This document shows positions 8,589 through 16,997 of a stretch of DNA of 64,000 nt, one piece after another. The stretch lies in assembly GCA_032017425.1 (NCBI GenBank), contig DALZPW010000002.1. One strand, written 5' to 3'. The notes under the pieces were generated by a model. It was not told the DNA's origin. It made no database searches and was given only the letters and a program-made list of their open reading frames with translations. The stretch comes from Faucicola tetraodonis. Lineage in GTDB: Bacteria > Pseudomonadota > Gammaproteobacteria > Pseudomonadales > Moraxellaceae. The translations under genes were made by a program, and so were the position numbers. The stretch's first letter is position 1. The number at the start of each line of letters is the position of its first letter.

Positions 8589-9605
8589 ATGCAGTTACTT
8601 TGGGGTATCATTAAGTTTATCGTCATTATTCTCTCAAGCCTGTGGGTCGGGGTATTTGTATGGACGCATCAGCCCTTAGGCAGATATGTCAGTCTGGCAC
8701 TGATTAGCATATGGGTATTTTTCACCCTTACTGTTTTGGTCAGTATCATCAAACCGACCCTGTTTTCATCCTCACTTTCTCATCAGTCTTTATTATTGAT
8801 TTTTTTTGCGGTGGTGGCGCTTGCCATTGCCAGTTTTTTTTCGATGTCAGCTAGCAATGAGCGGGATTGGAACCCTGAAGTTGCCCAAATGTTAGACTAT
8901 CGGCTTGACAGTGATGGCAACACACTCACCATTAGCAACGTTAGAAATTTTGATTGGCAAGATAAAACCCATTTTCAGCCGCGCTGGGAAACTAGACAAT
9001 ACGACTTGGCAAAGCTGCAAACTGTCGATTTTATTGCCTCCTATTGGATGGGCGATGCCATTGCCCATACGCTAGTGAGTTTTGGGTTTAGTGATGGAAA
9101 GCAGCTTGCGTTATCTATCGAGATTCGCAAAGAAGTCAATGAACAATTTAGTACGCTGGGTGGATTTTTTCGCAAGTTTGAATTGGTGATTATCGCTGCG
9201 GATGAAAAAGATATTATTTACACCCGTAGTAATATCCGTCATGAAGATGTTTATATTTATCCCATCAATATGCCAAAAGACCATATTCAAGCGTTGCTGC
9301 TTGCGTATCTAGCGAAAGCCAAGTCCTTAAAAACGCAGCCGGCATGGTATAATTCATTGGTAAATAACTGTACCACGGCAATTTATGAGCTGATTGACGA
9401 TATCCAACCTTTGCCATTTGATTATCGTATCCTGTTATCAGGCTATATTCCCAGTTATCTGTATGACCAGCAATTGATTGATAACCGCTATAGCTTGCAG
9501 CAGTGGCAACAACGCGCACACATTAACCCTAAGTCAAAGCCATATTCTGTCAACCATCCTATTAGCGCAGCAGATTACTCGCAGCTGATTCGAACCGACT
9601 TTTAA
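8589..9605 (+). CDS. DUF4105-family membrane protein
   Basis: Function unknown. The 338-residue protein has three predicted membrane helices (about 5-25, 33-53 and 67-85) followed by a large domain likely on the periplasmic side. That domain resembles the DUF4105/Lnb N-terminal family: H160 in GDAIAHTLVSFGF and C261 in LVNNCTTAIYELID match the His and Cys blocks that suggest a papain-like fold. It sits between rbfA and truB, a pair usually adjacent, and starts 58 bases after rbfA, so it is probably co-transcribed. Seen: helices and motifs. Known: family assignment only. Inferred: Cys-His hydrolase or lipid-linked chemistry, unproven. Confidence 0.75.
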   Translation: MQLLWGIIKFIVIILSSLWVGVFVWTHQPLGRYVSLALISIWVFFTLTVLVSIIKPTLFSSSLSHQSLLLIFFAVVALAIASFFSMSASNERDWNPEVAQMLDYRLDSDGNTLTISNVRNFDWQDKTHFQPRWETRQYDLAKLQTVDFIASYWMGDAIAHTLVSFGFSDGKQLALSIEIRKEVNEQFSTLGGFFRKFELVIIAADEKDIIYTRSNIRHEDVYIYPINMPKDHIQALLLAYLAKAKSLKTQPAWYNSLVNNCTTAIYELIDDIQPLPFDYRILLSGYIPSYLYDQQLIDNRYSLQQWQQRAHINPKSKPYSVNHPISAADYSQLIRTDF

Positions 9606-9625
9606 TGAATTGATAAATCCATAAC

Positions 9626-10573
9626 ATGATAACCCAACCAAAAACAAAATCCATCGTCTCTGGCGTCTTACTGATTGATAAACCGCAAGGGATGACTTCC
9701 CAGCAAGTGGTATCAAAAGTCAAATACTTGCTCAAATCTGATGTGCACGACAGTAAAAAAGCGGGTCATACCGGTACCCTTGACCCAATGGCAACAGGGT
9801 TGCTGCCGATTTGTTTGGGAGAAGCGACCAAGTTTAGCCATTACCAACTCGATGCCATCAAATCTTACCAAGCGATTATCAAACTTGGCGAGCAAACCGA
9901 TACCGGGGATGCTGAAGGTGAGATAATTGCCACGAGCCCTGTACCGCATGTGACACAAGCGATGTTACAAAGCGTCACTGAGCAATTTTTGGGTGAGATA
10001 ATGCAGGTCCCGCCCATGTACTCCGCGCTCAAAAAAGACGGCAAAAAACTGTATGAACTGGCGCGTGAAGGTATTGAGGTGGAGCGAGCAGCACGTCCTC
10101 TCATCATTTATGAGCTGTCACTCACTCCCCTATCCGCTCAACAATTGCAATTAACCGTTACTTGCTCCAAAGGAACCTATGTGCGCGTGCTGGCTGAAGA
10201 TATTGCCAAAGCGCTGGGCACGCTAGGCCATCTAACAGCACTTAGACGGATACGCACGGGTGATTTTGAAATTGCCGATGCCATCCCATTAGCCGATTTT
10301 GCAGCGCTCGATGTTGCAGCGCGGTTTGATAAGCTATTAGCGGTGGATGCCTGCGTTCACTCACTACCAAGCTTAGTATTAGACGATAGCCAATCAAAGC
10401 GCATCCGGCAAGGTCAACGCTTAAACGTCAAGGCGACCATGTTAACTCAGCAGCTGAACTTAACCGCCAATCAAACGTTTCGCTTGTTTGACGACCATCA
10501 GCAATTTTTGGGTACAGGGCTACTTGAACCCAATGGTCGTTTACAACCGCTGAAGCTGGTCAATTTAAATTAG
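9626..10573 (+). CDS. truB: tRNA pseudouridine(55) synthase TruB
   Basis: Makes pseudouridine 55 in the T-loop of elongator tRNAs and acts as a tRNA chaperone. The 315-residue protein has GVLLIDKPQGMTSQQVV at residues 13-29 and HTGTLDPMATGLLPICLG with the catalytic aspartate D53. It also has the Y-containing motif QVPPMYSALKKDGKKLYELAR and CSKGTYVRVLAEDI. A C-terminal PUA-like region covers about 250-315. It begins 20 bases after the DUF4105 gene. No anomalies seen. Confidence 0.97.
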   Translation: MITQPKTKSIVSGVLLIDKPQGMTSQQVVSKVKYLLKSDVHDSKKAGHTGTLDPMATGLLPICLGEATKFSHYQLDAIKSYQAIIKLGEQTDTGDAEGEIIATSPVPHVTQAMLQSVTEQFLGEIMQVPPMYSALKKDGKKLYELAREGIEVERAARPLIIYELSLTPLSAQQLQLTVTCSKGTYVRVLAEDIAKALGTLGHLTALRRIRTGDFEIADAIPLADFAALDVAARFDKLLAVDACVHSLPSLVLDDSQSKRIRQGQRLNVKATMLTQQLNLTANQTFRLFDDHQQFLGTGLLEPNGRLQPLKLVNLN

Positions 10574-10962
10574 CCACGATAAGTCAAAAAATCTATCCAT
10601 CTTGCTAATTTTTTGCTGTATTCACATAATTTACTCAATGAGCGATGCGATGTCACAAAGCGAGTACGTTTTTTATGCATTGATACAAAACGTGACGCTT
10701 TGCTAGCAGTTTTTACCCGGCGATTTCTTTATTCTTAGTGAGGTTGATTCATTTAGTTCTTTGCTTAGCAAGCTTTGCTAATAAAGAACAAACAGCGGTT
10801 TATTTAGATACCTTTATATAATTAATAAAAATATGATTAATAAAATAAAAATCAAATAATAATCTCAAAATAAAGCACGCACCTTACAGATGAATCGATA
10901 ACAACAATAATTTTTTCTTTAACTATTTTTAACTTAAATAATGAAATAATAGGATAATTACC
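10574..10962. other. Structured 389-base gap between truB and the PfpI gene
   Basis: No coding signal. Two large hairpins are visible. The first (10656-10702) pairs CAAAGCG with CGCTTTG and, further in, ACGTTTT with AAAACGT. The second (10756-10789) pairs GTTCTTT with AAAGAAC and TTAGCA with TGCTAA around a four- to six-base loop. The last ~150 bases are very AT-rich and probably contain the promoter of the next gene. Neither hairpin has a good T-run, so they are not ordinary terminators. Confidence 0.55.
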
Positions 10963-11493
10963 ATGGCTAAGATTGCTATTTTACTTGATACCGACTTTGA
11001 ACAAGTCGAATATACCCAAACCAATGACCTCCTTAAAGCTAAAGGTCACCAAACTACTTTAATTACCACACAACCAAAAAAACAAGTACGCGGGCTTAAT
11101 CATACTGACCCTGCTGACACCTTTACCGCTGATTTATTAATTGGTGAAGCCAACGCAGCCGATTATGATGCCATTGTTTTACCAGGTGGCGGTGCCAATG
11201 CCGATGTGTTGCGGGCAAATACGGATGCACAAGCGATGGTAAAAGCATTCATGAATGCCGGTAAACCTGTCGCAGCAATTTGTCATGCACCGTGGATTTT
11301 TGCGGATACCGAAATTGCGCGTGGTAAAAAATTAACCGCTTACAAAACCATCGCTACTGACCTAAAAAATGCAGGTGCGCAGTTTGAAGACAAATCGGTG
11401 GTGATAGATGGCAATTTGATTACCAGTCGTCAACCTGAAGATATTCCAGATTTTGCTGAAGCGATTGACCAAGCATTGACTAAATCAGCTTAA
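10963..11493 (+). CDS. DJ-1/PfpI family protein (YhbO/PfpI class)
   Basis: Class I glutamine-amidotransferase-like fold; relatives act as stress-induced deglycases, chaperones or peptidases. The 176-residue protein begins MAKIAILLDTDFEQVEYTQ, with the conserved acidic residue of the first strand region. LPGGGANADVLRANTDA resembles the PfpI loop, and the nucleophile elbow AAICHAPWIFAD has C107-H108, the Cys-His pair typical of the PfpI subclass. The tail ITSRQPEDIPDFAEAIDQAL is also family-typical. A good ATAATAGGATAATTACC precedes the ATG. A small acidic gene follows 25 bases later. The exact substrate cannot be read from sequence. Confidence 0.9.
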   Translation: MAKIAILLDTDFEQVEYTQTNDLLKAKGHQTTLITTQPKKQVRGLNHTDPADTFTADLLIGEANAADYDAIVLPGGGANADVLRANTDAQAMVKAFMNAGKPVAAICHAPWIFADTEIARGKKLTAYKTIATDLKNAGAQFEDKSVVIDGNLITSRQPEDIPDFAEAIDQALTKSA

Positions 11494-11518
11494 ATAAGCA
11501 TAAGAAAAGGAGATTGCC

Positions 11519-11704
11519 ATGCAACCAACTACCATGACAGATATTGAAAAAATGGACAAGAAAGCGTCTGACGCGACATTTGTTGCCGATACTACGCCTA
11601 ATGATGCGGATGAAGTGACTTCTGATAAACTCACCACCGCGCCACAAGAGCAGCTTGACCGTCTGCATAGCGAAACACCCAAACAGCCTACGGGCAATCA
11701 GTAA
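11519..11704 (+). CDS. Small acidic hydrophilic protein, 61 aa
   Basis: Not recognised. An excellent ribosome-binding site (AAAAGGAGATTGCC) precedes the ATG and the frame stays open to 11704, where a hairpin and terminator follow. The product is rich in Asp, Glu, Thr, Lys and Pro, with no hydrophobic core and no cysteine, so it is likely disordered. The short gap to the PfpI gene suggests co-expression, perhaps in stress. The strong ribosome site is the main reason to call it real. Confidence 0.6.
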   Translation: MQPTTMTDIEKMDKKASDATFVADTTPNDADEVTSDKLTTAPQEQLDRLHSETPKQPTGNQ

Positions 11705-11713
11705 GTTGAAAGC

Positions 11714-11744
11714 TTGAATTTATTAAAAGCCTTAATAAATTCAA
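11714..11744 (+). other. 12-bp AT-rich hairpin after the 61-aa gene
   Basis: TTGAATTTATTA (11714-11725) pairs perfectly with TAATAAATTCAA (11733-11744). It stands two bases before a conventional terminator, giving a tandem hairpin 3' end. Confidence 0.6.
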
Positions 11745-11746
11745 CA

Positions 11747-11771
11747 CCCTAATGCAGATTAGGGTTTTTTT
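11747..11771 (+). terminator. Intrinsic terminator before rpsO
   Basis: CCCTAAT (11747-11753), loop GCAG, ATTAGGG (11758-11764), then seven T. It ends the PfpI/61-aa transcript. Confidence 0.85.
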
Positions 11772-11819
11772 ATTGGGCAATATTTGGTAAAATAATACTC
11801 CTTTTTGACGGTTAACTAC

Positions 11820-11886
11820 TGAGAAGCGTGGTTATCCTGATTTTTTTACACTAATCGACTCGACTGATAGCCGATTAGGCTTCTCA
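11820..11886 (+). promoter_or_regulatory. Candidate rpsO leader structure (S15 autoregulation)
   Basis: Outer stem TGAGAAGC (11820-11827) with GCTTCTCA (11879-11886), and inner stem CTAATCG (11851-11857) with CGATTAG (11872-11878), which abuts the outer strand directly. This would give two stacked helices with a side region, ending 29 bases before the rpsO ATG. S15 is known to repress its own mRNA through leader structures that differ between bacteria; the link here is inference. Confidence 0.5.
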
Positions 11887-11915
11887 TTTTATGCTAAAAA
11901 AGCTAGGAAAACATT

Positions 11916-12182
11916 ATGTTGACTAACCAAGACCGCGCAGATGTAATCGCAAAATTTCAACGCTCTGAAAATGATACAGGTTCTCCAGAAGTTCAAGTGG
12001 CGTTATTAACCGCACGTATCAATGACTTACAAGCACACTTTAAAGCACACAAAGCTGACCATCACAGCCGTCGTGGTTTGATTCGTATGGTTAACTCACG
12101 CCGTACGTTACTTGATTACTTAAAACGTAAAGATGCAGACCGTTATACTGCATTGATTAGTGAATTAGGCTTACGTCGCTAA
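11916..12182 (+). CDS. rpsO: 30S ribosomal protein S15
   Basis: Primary 16S rRNA-binding protein of the 30S platform. The 88-residue product is full length, with family signatures [19 protein letters not shown] and [31 protein letters not shown] lies before the ATG. It is followed by a terminator at 12215-12242 and then pnp, the universal gammaproteobacterial order. A folded leader upstream may mediate autoregulation. Confidence 0.98.
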   Translation: MLTNQDRADVIAKFQRSENDTGSPEVQVALLTARINDLQAHFKAHKADHHSRRGLIRMVNSRRTLLDYLKRKDADRYTALISELGLRR

Positions 12183-12214
12183 TTTATCAGCACGTTATTT
12201 GCTTTATTCAATCA

Positions 12215-12242
12215 GCGGCTGCTTTTGGGTAGCCGCTTTTTT
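12215..12242 (+). terminator. rpsO terminator
   Basis: GCGGCT (12215-12220) pairs with AGCCGC (12231-12236), followed by six T. Partial readthrough into pnp is common in relatives. Confidence 0.8.
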
Positions 12243-12483
12243 ATGGGTTCAATATTTTTAGCGAATTTTCTTTTCACTTTTACCCTCGCTGTTAGCTTAG
12301 TTATTACCCATCGTTTGCTATTAGGGGTTAAAGCGCAGTTAAAAGGTGGTGATTCGCCACAAAACTAGGTAAAATAGACAACGCATTGTGCCTGCACAAT
12401 CGCAGTTTACACTTACTTTTTTTAAAGTATTTTTTAATTTAGGCTGATTTAAGGCTGCTATCAAGCGAATTGGTAGATTGCTT

Positions 12484-12521
12484 CTAACGTTTGTATTTTT
12501 TGAAAAGAACACAAACGTTAG
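12484..12521 (+). promoter_or_regulatory. Perfect 11-bp hairpin in the pnp leader
   Basis: CTAACGTTTGT (12484-12494) pairs with ACAAACGTTAG (12511-12521) around a 16-base loop, about 58 bases before the pnp ATG. In E. coli a leader duplex is cut by RNase III and then used by PNPase to repress its own synthesis. This hairpin is a natural counterpart, by inference. Confidence 0.65.
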
Positions 12522-12579
12522 GGGCTATTACTAAAACTTAAATCGCCCTATTTCATCACACTAAGGATAAAACCGCATT

Positions 12580-14721
12580 ATGTTTAATATCATTACTAAA
12601 GAATTCCAATATGGTAATCAACAAGTTACGTTAGAAACAGGTCGCATTGCACGCCAAGCTAATTCAGTGGTCGTCCACATGGGCGGCGTCTCTGTGCTAG
12701 TGGCTGTTGTGGTAAAAGACGAGGCGCAAGCGGGTCAAAACTTTTTCCCATTGACCGTCAACTACCAAGAAAAAATGTACGCTGCTGGTAAAATCCCAGG
12801 TGGCTATGGCAAACGTGAAGGTCGCCCATCTGAGATGGAAACCTTGACCTCACGCCTCATTGACCGCCCGATTCGTCCATTGTTCCCAGAAGGTTACTTC
12901 AACGAAATCCAAGTGACCGCCACGGTGATTTCGTCAGACAAAAAACAAGATGCTGATATCGCAGCGATGATTGGTACTTCAGCGGCATTGGCAATTTCAT
13001 CAGCGCCATTCAATGGTCCGATTGGTGCGGCACGTGTCGGTTTTATCAATGATGAATATGTGCTAAACCCAAACCATGAAGCGCTAAAACAAAGCTCGCT
13101 CGATTTGGTGGTCGCGGGCACGTCATCTGCGGTATTGATGGTAGAATCTGAAGCCAAAGAATTGTCAGAAGACCAAATGCTTGGCGCGGTACTATACGGT
13201 CACGCACAGCAGCAAGTCGTGATTGATGCCATCAATGAATTTGCCAAAGAAGTTGGCGTACAAAAAAACCAATTCGTTGCTCCTGCCGTCAATGAAGCCT
13301 TGCAAACTACCCTACAAAATCAATTTGCTGCAGCGATTTCAGAAGCGTATACCATCAGCGAAAAAGCCAGCCGTTATACTCGCCTTGATGAAATCAAAAA
13401 CCAAGCGATTGAAGCCTTAGCCGGTGATGCAGAAGCCGAAGGCTATGCCGACAACGTGGCACAAATCAAAGAACTATTTGAGACCCTAAAATACCGTACG
13501 GTCCGTGACAATATTTTGTCTGGCAAACCCCGTATCGATGGTCGTGACTTGCAAACTGTCCGTGCCTTAGACATCCAAGTTGGTGTACTGCCTTACACGC
13601 ATGGTTCAGCGCTATTTACGCGCGGTGAAACGCAAGCGCTCGTTACTACCACGCTTGGCAACAGCCGTGATGTGAACATGATTGACACCCTTGCGGGCAC
13701 CAAACAAGACCACTTCATGCTGCATTATAACTTCCCAAGTTATTCAGTGGGCGAAACGGGTCGTGACAGCGGTCCAAAACGCCGTGAAATCGGTCATGGT
13801 CGTCTAGCACGCCGCGGTGTACAAGCCATGCTGCCAGATAGTGACCGTTTCCCATACGTGATTCGTATCGTATCTGACATCACCGAATCCAATGGTTCAT
13901 CATCAATGGCATCTGTCTGTGGCGCATCACTGGCGTTAATGGATGCCGGCGTACCACTAAAAGCGCCTGTTGCTGGTATCGCAATGGGTCTGGTTAAAGA
14001 AGGCGAGCGTTTTGCCGTGCTGTCTGACATCTTGGGTGATGAAGACCACCTAGGTGATATGGACTTTAAAGTCGCGGGTTCTGCCAATGGCGTGACTGCG
14101 TTACAAATGGATATCAAAATTGAAGGCATCACGCCAGAAATTATGGAAAAAGCCCTGCACCAAGCGCATGCGGGTCGTATCCATATTTTAAATGCGATGA
14201 ATGAAGTGATTTCAACCAGCCGTAAAGAAATCAACGCCCATGCACCAAACTTTGCGGTGATTGATATCGATCCTGAAAAAATTCGTGACGTGATTGGTAA
14301 AGGTGGTGCAACCATTCGCCAATTGACTGAAGAAACAGGCGCAGTGATTGATATTGATGATAATGGTACCATTCGTATCTTTGGTGAAAACAAAGCAGCG
14401 ACCAAAGCCGCGATTGCTAAAATCGAAGCGATTACGGCAGAAGTAGAAGTTGGCAAGACTTATACCGGTAAAGTGGCTCGTATTGTTGAGTTTGGTGCGT
14501 TTGTCAATGTATTACCTAACACTGACGGTCTGGTGCATATCTCACAAATCTCTGATGCGCGTATTGAGAACGTGAATGATGTGCTAAAAGAAGGGCAAAC
14601 GGTGAATGTACTGGTTCAAGACATCGACAACCGTGGACGTATTAAACTTACCATGAAAGGCGTGGATCAAACCATCGCGTCAACTGAATCTGCTGATACT
14701 GAAACGCCAGCGGCTGAATAG
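12580..14721 (+). CDS. pnp: Polyribonucleotide nucleotidyltransferase (PNPase)
   Basis: Trimeric phosphorolytic 3'-5' exoribonuclease of the RNA degradosome. The 713 residues contain the first RNase PH domain ([19 protein letters not shown]), an all-alpha linker, and the second PH domain ([35 protein letters not shown]). A KH domain (~562, [18 protein letters not shown]) and an S1 domain (from ~625, [18 protein letters not shown]) follow. ACTAAGGATAAAACC precedes the ATG. Length and domains are standard. The leader hairpin suggests autoregulation. Confidence 0.98.
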   Translation: MFNIITKEFQYGNQQVTLETGRIARQANSVVVHMGGVSVLVAVVVKDEAQAGQNFFPLTVNYQEKMYAAGKIPGGYGKREGRPSEMETLTSRLIDRPIRPLFPEGYFNEIQVTATVISSDKKQDADIAAMIGTSAALAISSAPFNGPIGAARVGFINDEYVLNPNHEALKQSSLDLVVAGTSSAVLMVESEAKELSEDQMLGAVLYGHAQQQVVIDAINEFAKEVGVQKNQFVAPAVNEALQTTLQNQFAAAISEAYTISEKASRYTRLDEIKNQAIEALAGDAEAEGYADNVAQIKELFETLKYRTVRDNILSGKPRIDGRDLQTVRALDIQVGVLPYTHGSALFTRGETQALVTTTLGNSRDVNMIDTLAGTKQDHFMLHYNFPSYSVGETGRDSGPKRREIGHGRLARRGVQAMLPDSDRFPYVIRIVSDITESNGSSSMASVCGASLALMDAGVPLKAPVAGIAMGLVKEGERFAVLSDILGDEDHLGDMDFKVAGSANGVTALQMDIKIEGITPEIMEKALHQAHAGRIHILNAMNEVISTSRKEINAHAPNFAVIDIDPEKIRDVIGKGGATIRQLTEETGAVIDIDDNGTIRIFGENKAATKAAIAKIEAITAEVEVGKTYTGKVARIVEFGAFVNVLPNTDGLVHISQISDARIENVNDVLKEGQTVNVLVQDIDNRGRIKLTMKGVDQTIASTESADTETPAAE

Positions 14722-14752
14722 TTTTATTAAAATGTAGCTATCAAAAATTAAA

Positions 14753-14786
14753 AACCGCTTTATCGTAAGGTAAAGCGGTTTCTTTT
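14753..14786 (+). terminator. pnp terminator
   Basis: AACCGCTTTA (14753-14762) pairs perfectly with TAAAGCGGTT (14771-14780), followed by TCTTTT. Confidence 0.85.
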
Positions 14787-14967
14787 GGGATAAATTTTGG
14801 CAAACGCTATGAAAACATCATTACAGTAATTAAAAAAAATGCCCGATGATGAGAAGGTTTTGACCGCGTTGACATTTTACTACTTGCAATATGCCGATAA
14901 CGACAATGAATCGCTGAGTAGCCCTCGATAAAACCTCAACCATTGAAAACTCTTTAAACTAATAGCG

Positions 14968-15468
14968 TTAGCGATAAACCACCAAATTCAAATTACTCAC
15001 AGGCTGAAGGTATTTTTCAAACAGTGGCAAAATATCTTCATCAAAACTTTTATCTTTTGGCAAAATGAGTTCATCACTTGCCAATATCGCCACACGGCGA
15101 ATACCTTGATACCGTCCCCAATCAAACACAATTTTCTCTAACTTTTGTAACGCTGACACCATATACTCAACATGCGGCGGATTTTCGGCAAATTCTGTGA
15201 TTGCCATATCCACGATGAATTGTGGCTTTGACAACGCCCCACCGACTGCCATACCTGCCAAATCACGCTGCGGCGTAAACTGTAACACATCACCGAGCAA
15301 CAGCTGCGAACGCTCACAGGCTTGCTTGTAAACGGTATAATGCTCAGGATACAGCGATTGGTATTTAAGTAAGGTGCGATGACGAAAAACACCTGACACC
15401 GGGACGGGCATAATGAGCGCTTGATAGCGGTCTTGAAACAAGTTTTTTTTATCGACTTGGGTGAGCAC
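14968..15468 (-). CDS. Unrecognised conserved-looking protein, 166 aa
   Basis: I cannot assign a family with confidence. The protein begins MLTQVDKKNLFQDRYQALIM and shows alternating hydrophobic segments such as QFIVDMAITEF and IRRVAILASDELIL, separated by helices, as in a soluble alpha/beta fold. The region HVEYMVSALQKLEKIVFDWG followed by a VAILAS strand is loosely reminiscent of macro-domain proteins, but the diagnostic Asn/Gly loops are not visible. It lies 43 bases after the tail of the 409-residue gene on the same strand, so the two may be an operon. The amino-acid composition is that of a real protein. Confidence 0.65.
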   Translation of the reverse strand: MLTQVDKKNLFQDRYQALIMPVPVSGVFRHRTLLKYQSLYPEHYTVYKQACERSQLLLGDVLQFTPQRDLAGMAVGGALSKPQFIVDMAITEFAENPPHVEYMVSALQKLEKIVFDWGRYQGIRRVAILASDELILPKDKSFDEDILPLFEKYLQPVSNLNLVVYR

Positions 15469-15511
15469 TACTTAACCTGCCAGTTATTTATTGATTATTA
15501 TTTGTGGGTGG

Positions 15512-16741
15512 TTATTTGTTAGCGGCTTTTTGCTGCTCAAGCTGTGCAACTTGCTGTTCTAGCAGCTGGATACGCTCTTCTTTTTTACTACTCAGCTCAT
15601 TCATCATACGCAGCTGGTCTTGCATCATGGTTTCTTGCTCTTTTAGCTGCGCGCTCTGCTCTGACAATCGACTCAGCTCTTCTTTGGCAATCGCCGGATC
15701 TTCAGGCAGTGTCGGCGTAAGAATTTCTTCTGGCGTGATTGCCGGTAGCGCTGCGGTCGCATGAGCTGAGCTAGAGTTAGCATCCACTGCGACGGTTGAC
15801 GCGGCAGGTAAGCTAGCGCTAGCTTGTGGTTTTACTATAGGCGCTGCAGTTTTGGGTGTTGAATGTGCTTGGGTCTGCGTCTGTGTCTGTTTCTGTGATT
15901 GCGCGGTCGATTTGTTGGGCTCGCTTGACTGCCCCATAAAAAACCATGCCAAGGCAGCCAGTGCCAACCCTGCACCCACTAGCAACCCAAGTTGTTTGCG
16001 TTTTTTTAACGTCCGTTTCGCTAGTGGCTGACGTGGCGGCCTTAAAAATGGGTTTGCTGTCTGGGCGATAACCGCTTTACTTTCGGGTTTTGTTTTGTTT
16101 AACGCAACGGGTGGCGTTGTCTCGATAGTCTCAATAGTCTCGATAATTTTTTTATCATTACTTTCATCACTATTTTCATCACTACTTTGTGGTGCGATGG
16201 GCTGTGCTTGCGCGCTATGGGGGTCTGATTCTAGGCTTAGTTTTAGGTCTGGGTCTGGCTTAGCTGCTAACGGTAGGTTATCAATATCAAACATCAGCGC
16301 GTCATCGGTTGTCTGTGACGGTACGGGCTGTGACACTGTCGCTGTATTAGCAGTGTCTTGGAGAGTCACAGTGGTGTTGGGTTCAACATCACTGGGTAGC
16401 TCATCCAAATCAAAATCATCAAAACTCAGCTTTTTAGGCGCGACAGTATCAGCCGCTTTTGTGTTATCTGCTGTATAGTCCGTTTTGCCATGAAGTAATT
16501 CATCTTCCAACTGGTTTAAATCAATGGTATCTAGTGAAAACGCATTTTTGATTGCTGTCGTTTCTGGTGATGTGTTTGGGTAGTTAGTCGCTTGCATCGG
16601 CGACTGATTAGTGGTATCAAGCTGCAACGCACTATCTGACACGCCTGTCGTTGGATTTTCAGCCAGCGGTGATGATGGATTGGCATCTTCGCTAGTCGGG
16701 GCTATAGAGTCATTGTCTTTTTTTAGGCTAAATAATTTCAT
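15512..16741 (-). CDS. Single-pass membrane protein with disordered N-terminus and coiled-coil tail, 409 aa
   Basis: Not assigned to a known family. Residues 1-230 are acidic, Ser/Thr/Pro-rich and likely disordered, with short acidic motifs such as LSFDDFDLDELPSD and ALMFDIDNLPL. A basic stretch (KRTLKKRKQ, 242-250) precedes one membrane helix at about 251-269, giving N-inside topology. A Gln/Thr/Ala/Pro-rich linker then leads to a C-terminal coiled coil (about 348-405, ELSRLSEQSAQLKEQE). The layout recalls envelope scaffold proteins such as FimV or TolA, but no diagnostic domain is present. The ATG is at 16741-16739. Confidence 0.7.
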   Translation of the reverse strand: MKLFSLKKDNDSIAPTSEDANPSSPLAENPTTGVSDSALQLDTTNQSPMQATNYPNTSPETTAIKNAFSLDTIDLNQLEDELLHGKTDYTADNTKAADTVAPKKLSFDDFDLDELPSDVEPNTTVTLQDTANTATVSQPVPSQTTDDALMFDIDNLPLAAKPDPDLKLSLESDPHSAQAQPIAPQSSDENSDESNDKKIIETIETIETTPPVALNKTKPESKAVIAQTANPFLRPPRQPLAKRTLKKRKQLGLLVGAGLALAALAWFFMGQSSEPNKSTAQSQKQTQTQTQAHSTPKTAAPIVKPQASASLPAASTVAVDANSSSAHATAALPAITPEEILTPTLPEDPAIAKEELSRLSEQSAQLKEQETMMQDQLRMMNELSSKKEERIQLLEQQVAQLEQQKAANK

Positions 16742-16997
16742 GTTGGGTCAATATCCCTATCCATGTCGGGCGGGTCAGATGTCTGTACGCTTTCATGCTA
16801 GCGATGTATATGCCAAGCTGGCATGAAAATGATGGTGTACATTCGTTTGCTTGTTACTATAACAAACCGCAATCAAAAATAACAACGTTTGGCACAAAAA
16901 CCTACTTTAACCGCCATACTTTGACCAGCCTAATTGTATCAAGAGCGCTTAAACTCGTTAACCTTGTCAAAATTTACCCAAACCGCTTAAACTTGGC

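Larger units (their letters stand above)
12183..12579 (+). promoter_or_regulatory. rpsO-pnp spacer and pnp leader, gene-free
   Basis: A 397-base stretch without a gene. It starts with the rpsO terminator. A perfect 16-base dyad ATTGTGC-CT-GCACAAT lies at 12385-12400. The region ends with a long leader that carries a strong hairpin (12484-12521) before pnp. The pnp promoter is probably between about 12260 and 12400. Confidence 0.55.

Noticed and set aside
11747..11771. CRISPR-like or REP-like repeats among the many hairpins
   Set aside because: Each hairpin has a different stem sequence and a T-run, as ordinary terminators; no regularly spaced identical repeats with spacers were seen.
13794..14456. 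220-codon antisense frame inside pnp
   Set aside because: Mirror frame of a highly biased, certain gene; Ser/Ile/Pro-rich shadow composition and no ribosome site.
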